Of a stretch of 64,000 bases of DNA, positions 1-10,757 are shown piece after piece. Each line of letters starts with the position of its first letter. The stretch's first letter is position 1. The position numbers were made by a program, and so were the translations under genes. The notes beneath the pieces are model-generated. The model worked only from the letters and a program-made list of their open reading frames with translations. It ran no database searches and was not told where the DNA came from. Source of the stretch: Ostrinia nubilalis (Eukaryota > Arthropoda > Insecta > Lepidoptera > Crambidae); contig NC_087105.1 of NCBI RefSeq assembly GCF_963855985.1, forward strand, positions 3,350,501-3,414,500, in the 5' to 3' direction.

Positions 1-157
1 CCACACTGACGGCAGTCGCACGCGTGTCGTACGAGACTCGTACGGTTGTTAAACAACATTGTTTTGACTTCGAACGTTTTCAGAATAAGAACTCTGCTTC
101 CATGTTTTTCAGATTTAACATGAATTCTGTGACACTACGTTTGTAGACAAACTACTA

Positions 158-676
158 CACTCAACATCAAATAAACCGCACCTTCCGCGACGCGAACTTT
201 AAAGATTTTCTTCTGACACAATTATGGTACCCCAACAATATTGGTGTTATTTGAAAGCCCAATAAATGTCCTTAAAGAAAAATACATTTCATTTCTAAAT
301 AAATGATTAACATATACCATAAATGTGACTTGAAAATAGACCTCACTTTGGGCTCACCTCTGGGATCAATTAGACCAATTTTTATGGTTATAAAACCAAA
401 TAAAGATCTCACGTGTCCTCTTTAACAGATGGATAGTGATTAATTCTAACTTAACAGTTTTATAGTCATAAAAAATGGCTATAGCGTAACTACCTATTTT
501 TTGAAGAAGTGACTCTGGATCCTTGTAAAGACACATTTTTGGGGTAAAAACCTTTCCTTTAATGAAATGAAGTTTAGAACTAGGCTTTCAAATGGTACCA
601 ACTTTGGTGGGAAGTGGGGATGCATACGTTTGATAAGTGCTTGTCGCGGGAGGTGCGATTTATTTGATGCCGAGTG
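158..676. mobile_element. 519-bp TA-flanked MITE, copy 1
   Basis: Non-autonomous DNA element with terminal inverted repeats starting CACTC(A/G)ACA. It is flanked by TA at 156-157 and 677-678, as expected for Tc1/mariner-type insertion. A second copy lies at 24014-24531 in the opposite orientation and aligns along its whole length. The ends carry the shared motif GGTGCGATTTATTTG and its complement. No coding capacity is seen. Superfamily assignment rests only on the TA duplication. Confidence 0.8.
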
Positions 677-678
677 TA

Positions 679-1454
679 TGTTTTGACATCCCATGATTGG
701 AAATCTGAAATGTTTTTGCTGCTGCATTCTTCGTTATTTTTACAGCTGACCAATTTAGTCTCTAATTAGTAATGAATTATGTAGAATGTCTATTAGGGTT
801 GGCGAATTCTGAATTTGACTCCTCTATTAATAATCCCCAGGGCATAGCGGGGGTTACTTAGAAATGGAAATCGTATTTCATTCGGAGTATCTCAGTATTA
901 CCTAGGTTCCTAGAAATTGCTACTAATTAGCACATAAGTTACTGTTAGGAGCTGCCAAAACATGAACTCGCAAGATTAAACCTAAATAAACTAATAAACG
1001 TTTAAAATTACATTACAACCTAGTTAGTACGTAAATCTCATTTACTAAATAAAACTACTGTTCAACAAGTGTGTACCTTTTAATTAGTAAGGGGGTTATA
1101 CGAATACCTTCATTATACAATTTTACCAAAATGATTAAACAAAATCTCAATATAATTCAAAATTAAATGATATTTGGGAACGAAATAACATAACCCGCGC
1201 TGTCCCAAACATTCCGGGCCACTGGCTTGAAAAATAAACTCAACCATCCCAGCGACTAGTAGAAACGTTTCCTATTATTAATTTGGCTATGGGCTCCCCG
1301 ATCTGCGGTTTATAAAGTTGGGTCTATGGAAACAGCGGAGACTGATAATTAAAACGAATTTAAAGGCCAAAACAAAAAGTTCTAGAGTGGCAACAGTGAC
1401 GGACCGGAAGATGTACTTATAGCCAAGTGTGAGTTTTCATCAAACGCGCTTATA
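679..1454. other. AT-rich DNA, nothing recognised
   Basis: No open frame with coding character, no repeat I recognise and no RNA gene was seen. Confidence 0.5.
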
Positions 1455-1642
1455 AGCCTTGATCACACGTACCGAGTAAACGGGCGAGACAGTAAAATGT
1501 TTACTCGGTCGAGACAGTTGGGTGAGCGAGTCACATAGGAACTCGAGCGCTCGGCCGAGCACTCGCCGTAATGTTCATACACACCGAGTACTCGGCCGAG
1601 AGCACTGTCTCGCCCGTTTGCTCGGTCCGTGTGATCAAGGCT
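1455..1642. mobile_element. MITE with GAGACAG-rich inverted arms
   Basis: About 188 bp with inverted ends. AGCCTTGATCACACG at the left mirrors CGTGTGATCAAGGCT at the right, and the pairing continues inward through GGGCGAGACAGT. The interior repeats CTCGGCCGAG motifs and could fold back on itself. TA lies next to both ends, but the duplication is not exact. Confidence 0.7.
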
Positions 1643-1768
1643 TTAGTTGTGCGCGTCAAAAAATGTCATTAAATGTATGACGGATTGTACAGCGCCCCTA
1701 GCGGGAAACGTTAAAAAACTAAAATGTTCGTACATTTTTTAAACGCGTTCACTAGTGATGCACTTGTG

Positions 1769-1905
1769 TGGGCCGGTCCCCACTAGGTGGACCGAAGACC
1801 TGGTGAAGGTCGAGGGAAGTGCCTGGATGCGGGCAGCGCAGGACCGGTCATTGTGGAAATCCTTAGTCCGGGAGGCCTTTTCCTGTGGGCGTCATTTGGA
1901 ACGAA
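1769..1905 (+). mobile_element. RTE-like LINE 3' fragment
   Basis: Translates, with errors, to the C-terminal tail of a lepidopteran RTE-like reverse transcriptase: a G(R/T)W(T/S)DD segment, then AQDRSLW, then the QQWTS-like end. No tail repeat or clear target duplication remains. Confidence 0.65.
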
Positions 1906-3041
1906 CTGTATAGAACGAACAACAGAATAAAGTATTGACACTACCAATTAATTGACTAATTGATTAATTTTATGGACTGTCAAAACGACACTACCATAAA
2001 TTTTGTAGGGCAATAACAAGCCGATGAGGTCTTTATTTTGCCAACTGGAACCAACAATCTTCATTTGAGTTTTTACTTAATACCAGAAAGTGTGATTTTT
2101 AAGAAAAGTTTTGGTTTAGAATTATTGGTCAACGGCATCAAATTAATGCACATCTGACTAATTTAAACTCACGACGATCTTTAGCTTCAGGTGAGTATTG
2201 AACCATCGACCTCGCTTGCAAGGCAAATTCTCTGACCGCTTAGCGTTACTTTCTGGTGGGCGCTACTCGAACCGTAATTAGCGAAAAACACAATTTCATT
2301 TATTCAAAAAAGAAGAATAAAAATATAGACCAAAAAGACGTCATAACTAATCTAAAAACTGCTGCAAAAGCCAATTTCATTTAGTGGTATAAGTTAGTAA
2401 CTAAATACTTTACGGATAGCTAAAGTAATTTAGCTCTGTCTTTAGTAGGTTTTCAGGCTAAAGTCCTGCAACTAATTTTGATTGATTATGTCGTAATACA
2501 GAGTTCTATTGAAATTAGGCTAAGGAAATACACAAAAATTCTTCTAAGGGCAAGCTCGTTCCACTAAATTTATCTACCAGCCCTCGAGCAAACTTTTTAC
2601 CAAGAGCAATCACATTCATTAGAAAAACACCTGAAACTGTGTCAATAATAATGATAATAAATTCCAAGGTGACTTTCTCAATGTGAATAATTTGACTGGT
2701 CCCAAATGACGTCATTATATGCAATGCAATGAGAATCACGAAAAATGGGCCAGTCTAAATGGTAATGATGATAGGTACCAATAACCAAGTTAAATAGGAG
2801 AACGGGGATGTAGATCTATGATGTTTTTCCTGGATGTGGTGAAGTAGAAATTGAGCAATGTGACAAAAAAAAATTTCTGAAAAAGAATTATCAAAAAAGG
2901 AAACCTTGAATTTTCGTATAGATCCAGTTTAATATAGATTAAGTAACTAATTATTATTGATACCATGTTGCGAGCTCCATGCTCGCGAAACACTTTTAGG
3001 ATCAGTAACCAGTTTTTTTATATCTTATATTGCTTAGAAAT
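1906..3041. other. Mostly unassigned AT-rich DNA with a tRNA-like SINE relic
   Basis: The minus strand at about 2175-2265 has an A-box-like CTAAGCGGTCA, a GCCTTGCAAGC anticodon-arm-like stretch and a B-box-like GGTTCAATAC. This order suggests a decayed tRNA-derived SINE head. The rest shows nothing I can name. Confidence 0.35.
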
Positions 3042-3052
3042 AATCAAACGAG

Positions 3053-3225
3053 TGGCGACCACGAGCCGGAAGACGTAGCGTGGGCAGGCCTCCCACTAGG
3101 TGGACCGACGATCTGGTGAGGGTCGCGGGAGGTGCCTGGATGCGAGCGGCGCAGGACCGGTCTTTGTGGAAATCCTTGGGGGAGGCCTTTGTCCAGCAGT
3201 GGACGTCTTTCGGCTGAAACGAACG
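3053..3225 (+). mobile_element. RTE-like LINE insertion with 11-bp TSD
   Basis: A 173-bp, heavily 5'-truncated copy encoding the C-terminal tail of the RT: RWTDDL-like, then AQDRSLWKSLGEAFVQQWTS, ending GGCTGAAACGAACG. It is flanked by the direct repeat AATCAAACGAG at 3042-3052 and 3226-3236. The retained duplication shows this is an intact target-primed insertion and not random decay. Confidence 0.8.
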
Positions 3226-3309
3226 AATCAAACGAGATCACTTATCGTTTCCACCCTGTATATGTGACACATCCTTCTCGGAAGATTTTCTCGAATGACC
3301 CGGGCAGTT

Positions 3310-3385
3310 GGCTGGAAGACGTAGTGTGGGCAGGACTCCCATTAGGTGGAACGACGATCTGGTGAAGTTCGTGGGATGTAGGCAC
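3310..3385 (+). mobile_element. RTE-like LINE fragment
   Basis: The segment GGAAGACGTAGTGTGGGCAG and the following ACGACGATCTGGTGAAG match the middle of the family at 3053-3225. It breaks off before the AQDR motif. No duplication is visible. Confidence 0.55.
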
Positions 3386-3607
3386 TTAGATCGGCTCGGA
3401 TGATGTCGGCTCGACAGGGATGCCTATCTATGAAAATTGTAACTTTTATTATGTTTTTTTTCTTTGTTTCTTTGTAGAACGCAACTGTTTGATTACTAAT
3501 TTAATAGACTGACCGCATCAAGCATTGCAAACAAACCTCAGTGGTTTATGCCAATGCATTTAATTGTAATATGTTTAAGAACTTCCTTTGTAAAATGATA
3601 ATAAATG

Positions 3608-3720
3608 AAAAAAAAAAAAAAAAAAAAAGATGCGGGCAACGCAGGACCGGTCGTAGTAAAAATCCTTGGGGGAGGTCTTTGTCCAGCAGTGGACGTCATT
3701 TGGCTGTCACGAACGTCACA
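3608..3720 (+). mobile_element. RTE-like LINE fragment joined to a poly(A) run
   Basis: A run of about 21 A is followed directly by the RTE-like tail sequence (GGGCAACGCAGGACCGGTC to GTCCAGCAGTGGACGTC). The A-run sits at the 5' side of the fragment, so it is not the element's own tail. It may be the tail of a different retroelement that landed here. Confidence 0.6.
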
Positions 3721-4984
3721 TCCATCCGCTCTACATCCGCGTAATGAGCAGGAAGAGATTCGTAAGATATCATAATTTTCGGCGCGGCCCATTGCGCGCA
3801 GACATTCCCAGCACGTAATTCGAACAATGAAGTTTTTCCCAAATTTCAGTCGAAAACAGCTAATTTTCAACAGCCAGGTCATCATAGAGCCGACATAAAC
3901 ATAGCATTTACTGACTCTTTGCGCGGTTGGTTTTGAATCAAATTGTGGCGGTGTGTATTTAAAATTGAATGACGACAGAGGACACTTGAGAGGACGTTAT
4001 AGCAATTTTTGCAGTGAACTAAAACTGGAACTGTAAAATAACTGTTCTAATGAATTATGAGACGCTTTTAGAGTCTTTGTTATCTGCAATATGAAAAGAC
4101 GCTCAAAATTTATTGAAACTTATCTATTGTAAGTGATTTCATGATCGAATTTCAATATTGACTGAAGTGAGACACACCTTTAAAATACAGTTGAAGAAGC
4201 ATTTATTAGATTTACAAAATGAAATCTACTGATTTGCATACCATCGGAGCACGCACGTCGTTCGTTGGGCTTTGGCGTCGTTCCGGCTTTGAGAACGCTG
4301 CTCTTCTTAGTTCCCTTTTACCATATGCCCTTAGTCGTTCCGATGCTCTCGTTGGGTGGTTGAATGAGATCCCAATTAAATGTATTTAGGTCTCCCCTAC
4401 TGAACACCCTGAAAATATGTCATTTATGTGGGTAATTGTTTAATTAGACACGCGGGATTATTCGTCAAGGTTAGAAAAATCCACTCACCTATCATGTTCA
4501 TCAATTTTCGGCACCTGATTGACATTTTTATTTATTTTAACCACAATATTATAATTTCTACTCAATGGAATTTAATCACAATTTTATAAAAGTTAAGTTA
4601 ATAACTATGTACATTATTGCTAAAACCGATCACAGATTACTTATTAGAAACCGATTGTTAATTTTATTTTTGTTACGTGGCTGGTGGACGTGGCAAATGT
4701 CAAGTCAACTTGACAAGTGATACTTTTTTTTTTAATGTGTTTTTTTTTTTTTCTCTTCTGTCTCTGCCTCGACTTTTATGGCCGTGCAGTAGAAATGGTT
4801 TTTGTTTGTGACATGTCTATGTATGTATTATTAATATTGTTACTTATGTTTTAATTTAATTAGTTATGCATCTTGTTATTATTTAATTTTAATTTTTTTT
4901 ATAATTGATCAATGTATTGAATGCTTAATTTATGATTTTTATTATTATTTTTTTACTCTTTTTTCTTCTGTTTTTGATAAATAG
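3721..4984. other. Unassigned AT-rich DNA
   Basis: No gene recognised. From about 4730 onward T-runs and low-complexity sequence lead into the transcript 3' end described next. Confidence 0.4.
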
Positions 4985-5172
4985 CGCTGCAAAAAGGCAC
5001 CCACTGAAAATCAGTGTCTTGGCAGTCACACTGTCAAGATATTACTGAGTGGGTGACCTTTTTTGGCAACTTAGTAATATTTTTTTTTTTATGTAATGTC
5101 TTTATTGCCTGAATCTGTGGTTGTCAAAATAAAATTATTTTCTTTCTTTCTTCTTTCTTTCTTTCTTTCTAA
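4985..5172 (+). mobile_element. Probable retroelement 3' end with folded domain and CTTT tail
   Basis: A compact fold occupies 4990-5067. An outer stem AAAAAGG-CACCC pairs with GGGTG-A-CCTTTTT. Inside it are the hairpin CACTGA-AAA-TCAGTG and the hairpin CTTGGCAGT-CAC-ACTGTCAAG. AATAAA-like CAAAATAAAATT follows near 5126 and then a (CTTT)n tail. This order of structured 3' UTR, polyadenylation-like signal and simple tail is typical of non-LTR retrotransposons. I do not recognise the clade, and a host 3' UTR is the alternative. Confidence 0.45.
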
Positions 5173-5219
5173 TATCAAGACAATATTTGACCGTAATTAA
5201 CACTTTTATAATTCGAGTG

Positions 5220-5332
5220 TAAGGCTGATGAGTTGCACCAACTAACTTGCTATAACGATAGCCGGTGCTTTTTGTATTTGACAGATTTTCGACGTTTCTC
5301 AAAGTTAATGAAGATGGTGCAACCCAGCCTAA
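5220..5332. mobile_element. GGCTGAGTTG-family MITE
   Basis: First of about twelve copies of a roughly 120-bp family. Consensus: TTA, GGCTGAGTTGCACCACCTAA, an inner segment containing CCGGTGCTTTTTGTATGGAG and GACGTTTGTCAAAGTTAA, then the inverted end TGGTGCAACTCAGCC and TTA. TTA duplications fit PIF/Harbinger-type insertion. This copy is diverged at both ends. Confidence 0.7.
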
Positions 5333-5678
5333 GTGTGTCATGATTTTGATCCAGCAAAACAATAAAAAGTTAAGTAGGTACTGTTTTCTGACTAAATGCA
5401 GTGTCTGTTTTAACTCACACTGTGGCAAGACCACTCAATATCGGCGCGTTTTGCCAAATTACCTTTTGTCCAATAACGTTTGATGCGTCCTAATGACGCA
5501 GATGTAATTAGCCAAGGAACTGTGTTCCTTTGTGTTTGCCGACTTGTGACCGCCATTGTTGGATTGGATTAATGGATGACACAAAAGATGGCGATAACAC
5601 CAGTAGCCGTTGTACTCGTAGTTTCGTTGATTGTCATTGTACATAGGAATGTTGTTTGAATCAAAGAAGTTTTGTATA

Positions 5679-5802
5679 AAGCCTGGTCCGTGAGCACGTA
5701 GAATTTTGCACAGTCGCGACAGCAATATAATTACGCGCGAGCGATAAGGATGGGTAGCTTGGGGTCGTTGGACAAAATTCTACGTGCTCACGGACCAGGC
5801 TT
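5679..5802. mobile_element. 124-bp MITE, ends AAGCCTGGTCCGTGAGC
   Basis: Perfect inverted ends of about 30 bp, from AAGCCTGGTCCGTGAGCACG inward to GAATTTTG. TA on both sides fits a TA target duplication. The interior is about 60 bp of unrelated sequence. Confidence 0.8.
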
Positions 5803-6290
5803 TAGTATGTACTAGTAAAGTTATGTCAGCGACAGCCGCGACTTCATACGCGTGAAAATCGATTGTACGATTTTTTCCGTTTTCGCAACATTGTTCATTG
5901 TTAGTCGTAGCGTGGACTATCCAACACAAAATAATTCCTTTGATCAACCAGGATTTTTAAGTCCTTCGATATACAAAGATTTCGCCTTCATATTCTCAAG
6001 AGTCTACAAAGTCTTCCACTTGCCTCGAGAATTCCTTTCTACCTGAGACAATTTTTCTTCAAGCTTTTTGAAAAAGTGCACAAATGCAAATATTCTGTGA
6101 GTTAATGAAGATTTTGTAATAATTCACTAATTTACTGATTGCTGCAGATTTCACTAATTTAACTTATAGAACTACAATAAAACATTCCATATTGTTTCGT
6201 CAATATGAAAAGTAGGTAGTTCATATGAGTATCTTCATTATTTCACAAAGCTTTAATTCAAATCAGATTGCATCTCACGCCATCTCGGGA
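5803..6290. other. Unassigned; weak Helitron-end trace
   Basis: GCCGCGACTTCATACGCGTG at about 5835 resembles the 3' hairpin of the Helitron family described at 11453. No other part of that element is present. A short 64-codon frame at 5852-6046 has a hydrophobic start but no recognisable homology. Confidence 0.3.
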
Positions 6291-6297
6291 CAGATCT

Positions 6298-6332
6298 GTT
6301 CCAGAATGTTCCAGCGCCTTCACTGGAACATC
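6298..6332. promoter_or_regulatory. Heat-shock-element-like triplet in a hairpin
   Basis: TTC-nn-GAA-nn-TTC occurs at 6299-6311, three alternating HSE pentamers in correct phase. ATGTTCCAG and CTGGAACAT then form a 9-bp stem with an 8-nt loop. No gene is visible nearby, so a regulatory role is only a possibility. Confidence 0.25.
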
Positions 6333-6713
6333 TGCTAATAGTGCTGGCTCGACTGTTCCTCGTTACGGACATCCTTAATTAACAGTCAGTCAGACATGCT
6401 GAATTATTGCAACAATGCAATGGAAGACTGTGGATATAGGCTAGTCCAGGAGTCGGCAGCCTTTGGATGTTTTGTAGCTCTTCAATTCAATCCGCAAAAT
6501 TGTATTTACTTATTAAAATGCTTCTTTATTTGATTGACTGGTAGAGAATGCCACCCGGCATTAAATCCGCCACTGTACTCTACCTCTGTGCAAAAAAATG
6601 TATAAAAAAAATTAATTAAAAATCCTTATAAATCAAGTGTAAAAAGAACACTATAAAAATACGTGTGGATCGAATGTTTACCTACTAAAAGTTTAATGGG
6701 CCTTTAAATGTAA

Positions 6714-6756
6714 TCATCATCATTTCAGCCTTACGACATCCACTGCTGGACTTTTT
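6714..6756 (-). mobile_element. RTE-like LINE tail stub
   Basis: AATCATCATCATTTCAGCC followed by ACATCCACTGCTGGAC is the reverse complement of the family's end (QQWT codons, stop, TGATGA tail). Only about 40 bp remain. Some 260 bp upstream, CCAGGAGTCGGCAGCCTTT at about 6449 resembles a single hAT-type end. Confidence 0.5.
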
Positions 6757-6928
6757 AATTAACTAAATAATTTGCTAACAGGCTCCTTGACTAGACGTAT
6801 TCTACTGACATAGTGTAAGCTGCTTTGATTTCAAATTGTGATAATTTTGGAGACAAAAGATTACGATTTCAATTAGATGTTCTCTTAAACGAATCATTGA
6901 ATTTTTAACTGATATCACATTCAAGTCA

Positions 6929-7052
6929 TAGGATGAGTTGCACCACCTAACTTTGACCGTAACTTTTACCATAGCCGGTGCTTTTTGTATGGAGTTTGAC
7001 CGATTTTTGACGTTTGTCAAAGTTAAAGAAAGATGGTGCAACCGAGCCTTAA
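6929..7052. mobile_element. GGCTGAGTTG-family MITE
   Basis: Nearly complete copy with both inverted ends. The outermost bases at each end are mutated (GGATGAG at the left, CCGAGCC at the right). Confidence 0.75.
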
Positions 7053-7174
7053 ACTTTTTCTAATAGGATCAGATACAAAAGACTGACAGTAGGTTCCATA
7101 AATTAGTTGTAAGATACTCTATTATACTAACAGACGTTAAACGCGAGCTACAATATTTGCGTGTACTTAATTAT

Positions 7175-9262
7175 TGTAGTCTCGAATCTGAGAGGCAGTT
7201 GCAATTACGGACGTTGCCGTCAGCGCCGTAACCGCTGCTGACACGGAATTATTCTGCTAAAGTACCTACCTACCATTTATCTAAGTAAACTAGACTATTA
7301 TCAAATCAATACTAACAATATTTTAACAATACTTCTGACTGTACAACTTTTTAGGCTGTTTAAAATAAATAAGACGTGTCGTTGTCTCATTAAAATATGT
7401 AGATATCAGTTTGTAAACTACGACTTTCGCGAGGACCTTTGATACTTGAATGAAGTACTTGTTTCAAGAACTTAGGCTTTGTCAAACGTCAGAAATCTGT
7501 CGTTATAGTTACGGTAAAGTTAGGTGGTGCAACTAGCCTTAGTGAGTACTATCGCACTTCAGCACAGCCACCAACATAAAAATCTTTGTTTAAGCAACCA
7601 AATATAATGTTTTCTTAGCGGACTTTAACAGCAATCAGCAACGTTTCGCTTGTAATTGTAGTGTCTTCCATCTGAGGCCGCAATTAACGGCCGTCGCCGT
7701 CAGCGCCCTCGCTCTGCTGACACTCGGAATTATTGCCGAAGCAAGTGCCGCTACTAGGCGCTACTGGAATTAGTACGTTCCACATTCCACGTACCATGTA
7801 CCATGTTCCACGTGAGGATTTTAGCTGTCACTTGTGAATTGCGATGAATGAATAAAGGCTTCTGTTTGCATAATGACTCAAATAAGAAGGTCCTAATCTT
7901 ATTAGAAGTAATTACATTTTTCGCATTTAAGCAATCAAACATGTTTTTTTTTCCTGCCGAATGGTGGAATGTTAATAGCAATCAGCAACATTTCGCTTGT
8001 AATTGTTGTCTTCCATCTGAGGCTGCAATTAACGGTCGTCGCCGTCAGCGCCCTCGCCTCTGCTGACGCCCGGAATTATTGCCGAAGTGCCGCAACTAGG
8101 CGCTACTGGAATTAGTACGTTCCATTTTCCACGTACCATGTACCACGTTCCACATTCCACGTACTACGTACCACTTTACACGTACTACGTGAAGGTTTTA
8201 GTTGTCACTTGTGATGGATGTAGGCCTCTGATTGCAAATGGATTAAAATAATTTGTCTTAATAAGTAGGTTACACATATTTAGAGAAGTCTTTTGTAGTT
8301 GTCTTCCATCTGAGGCCGCAATTAACGGACGTCGCCGTCAGTGCCCTCGCCGCTGCTGACGCCCGGAATTATTGCCGAAGTGCCGCTACTAGGCGCTACT
8401 GAAATTAGTACCACGTACCACATTCCACGTGAAGTGGAAATGCGACCAAATTGTGATGAATGTAGGCTTGAGATTGCTAAATGGGCAATACATTTTAAAT
8501 CATTCTACTAGGCGCTACTAGAATTAATACGTTCCACATTCCACGTACCACGTACCACTTTACACGTACTACGTGAAGGTTTTAGTTGTCACTTGTGATG
8601 GATGTAGGCCTCTGATTGCGAATGGACTAAAATAATTTGTCTTAAAAGTAGGTTATAACATTAATAGAAGTCTTTCCAATTTAATAAACTTTGCGTTTAA
8701 ACACTGAAATATGATGTTCTCTTGGCGAACTTTAACAGCAATCCGCATCATTTCGCTTGTAATTGTAGTGTCTTCCATCTGAGGCTGCAATTAACGGCCG
8801 TCGCCGTCAGCGCCCTCGTTGCTGCTGACGCCCGGAATTATTGCCGAAGTGCCGTTACTAGGCGCTACTGGAATTAGTACGTTCCACATTCCACGTACCA
8901 TATACCATGTTCCACGTGAGGATTTTAGCTGTCACTTGTGAATTGCGATGAATGAATAAAGGCTTCTGTTTGCATAATGACTCAAATAAGAAGGTCCTAA
9001 TCTTATTAGAAGTAATTACATTTTTCGCATTTAAGCAATCAAATATGTTTTTTTTTTCCTGCCGAATGGTGGAATGTTAATAGCAATCAGCAACATTTCG
9101 CTTGTAATTGTTGTCTTCCATCTGAGGCTGCAATTAACGGCCGTCGCCGTCAGCGCCCTCGCCGCTGCTGACGCCCGGAATTATTGTCGAAGTGCCGCTA
9201 CTAGGCGCTACTGGAATTACTTAGCAACGTTCGTTCCACATACCACGTGAAGTCGAGATGTG
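7175..9262. repeat. Hierarchical tandem array, about 2 kb
   Basis: A core beginning TCTTCCATCTGAGG and running through GTCGCCGTCAGCGCC, GCTGCTGACGCCCGG and ACTAGGCGCTACTGGAATTA occurs at about 7175 (diverged), 7665, 8010, 8298, 8771 and 9114. A half copy lacking the first part lies at about 8508. A higher-order unit of about 1104 bp is also visible: 7811-8110 is repeated at 8915-9205 including its non-core spacer. A smaller duplication joins about 8181-8270 and 8565-8650. Each core contains an inverted CGTCAGC/GCTGACG pair and clusters of CCACGTACCA. No coding frame runs through it. Origin is unknown. Confidence 0.8.
7472..7542. mobile_element. GGCTGAGTTG-family MITE, half copy
   Basis: Keeps the right half (GTCAAACGTCA to TGGTGCAACTAGCC, then TTA). 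The left half is deleted, yet GGCT abuts the break, so the copy may be an internal deletion. Confidence 0.6.
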
Positions 9263-9770
9263 ACTTGTATGTAGGCTTGAGATTGCTAAATGGACTAAAA
9301 TAATACATTTTATAATCATTCATTTGAAAAAAAAAACACGGTTTTAGTAACTTAAAAATTTCAATTTGTTTAGTTAAGCAATATTAAATTTCTGTAAATC
9401 ACTGGTCAATTTATTCCAAACTAGTCTCTCTAAACAAGTTACTTATTCGAATTTTAAATGAAAAATTATAATATCAACAAATAGCAATCTAATTTAATTT
9501 ATACATTTTTAATTTAACGCCAGGAAAATTTAAATAACTAATTTAATTTGTTATGAGCATTGAGCAGGTTTTAAAATTTCTAATTATTTTGCATACCTAT
9601 AGCTAAATAATAGCTGCCAAGCAGATGTCGGTTTTCGATTTGAACTACATCTGTGAGTCTGCGACCTACTTGAAAGTCATATCAAACTTGTTACCTTTGA
9701 ACGATAAAGTTGGATTAAAATAAGTTTGATCATTACAATGTACGAATAAATTATAAATACTTTTTACTTT
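9263..9770. other. AT-rich DNA, nothing recognised
   Basis: Low-complexity AT-rich stretch without coding frames or inverted repeats that stand out. Confidence 0.5.
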
Positions 9771-9850
9771 TAATGCTGTGCCCGACAGGGTCCATAATTG
9801 TATCTTATAAAACCATACATACCACCTCTGTAACATTATGGATGCAATAA
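9771..9850 (+). mobile_element. Possible LINE 3' end before satellite
   Basis: The sequence ends TGGATGCAATAAAG, an AATAAA next to the start of a simple repeat. This is how many insect LINE 3' ends look. The heptanucleotide that follows could be the expanded tail. Confidence 0.4.
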
Positions 9851-10060
9851 AGTATTGAGTATTGAGTATTGAGTATTGAGTATTGAGTATTGAGTATTGA
9901 GTATTGAGTATTGAGTATTGAGTATTGAGTATTGAGTATTGAGTATTGAGTATTGAGTATTGCGTATTGAGTATTGAGTATTGAGTATTGAGTATTGAGT
10001 ATTGAGTATTGAGTATTGAGTATTGAGTATTGAGTATTGAGTATTGAGTATTGAGTATTG
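9851..10060 (+). repeat. (AGTATTG)n satellite, about 30 units
   Basis: About 210 bp of near-perfect 7-bp repeats, with one variant unit at about 9961 (TGCGTATTG). A 138-codon minus-strand open frame across it is only the translation of this repeat and is not a gene. Confidence 0.95.
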
Positions 10061-10164
10061 AATTAATAAATTAATAATAGGTGCGTCAAAAAGTAGTTGC
10101 AACAATTCATACCATATATTTTCAAGATAATTTACTATTGATTGGTCAACTACCCTATTTTTCA

Positions 10165-10262
10165 ATGTTAAAACAAACGTTAAAAATCTGTCAAACTCTA
10201 TACAAAAAGCACAGGTTATCGTTATAGCTACCGTTAAAGTTAGGTGGTGCAACTCAGCCTTA
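10165..10262. mobile_element. GGCTGAGTTG-family MITE, truncated
   Basis: The right two thirds of the family are present, ending TGGTGCAACTCAGCC and TTA. The left end is missing. Confidence 0.65.
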
Positions 10263-10757
10263 GTTTTTGGTTTAGTAGTTTAGTAGGTATCCATTGATAC
10301 TAGAAAGACAAGCTCTATTATTATTTTAGTTCGAAAATAACAATTTCTACCAATAATTTTTATTTTTAACCATTTTCTTAACAGAGCGTTAATCACAAAC
10401 AAAAATTATGCTAGATCCTAATTGATTTGTGTAAACATAAACAAACGTAAACAATTGTTAAACAGCGTTAATGACCTAAGACGCTCCTCACCAATGAGAC
10501 GTTTACAAACTATTATGCAGCCCGAAATGTTTACTTTTCGGTTCTTTACTTAACCGGGCCGTGTTTACACCGAACTGTAACGGTGTACATTCTTATTCCT
10601 GTTTTCTTACGTTAATTCCTAATGTTCTCATAGTAGAGTTGTGAAGAGTTTTTTTTTGAGTTCGGAGAATTTAGTCGATTAGTGATTTTTTCTAGTTTCG
10701 ATTTTCAGATGACCTAAAATAAAATAAAAATCTGACTTGAATCTACTGGATTTTTAA
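10263..10757. other. AT-rich DNA, nothing recognised
   Basis: No gene, RNA or named repeat seen. Confidence 0.45.

Noticed and set aside
5852..6046. 64-codon frame with hydrophobic N-terminus, possible secreted peptide
   Set aside because: No homology, no cysteine pattern, and it starts beside a Helitron-end-like fragment.
7175..9262. CRISPR-like interpretation of the repeat array
   Set aside because: Units are far longer than CRISPR repeats, spacers are themselves duplicated, and the host is a eukaryote.
9836..10252. 138-codon minus-strand open frame with repeated YSILNTQ
   Set aside because: It is the translation of the AGTATTG satellite plus part of a MITE. A 7-bp repeat gives a 7-residue period in every frame.
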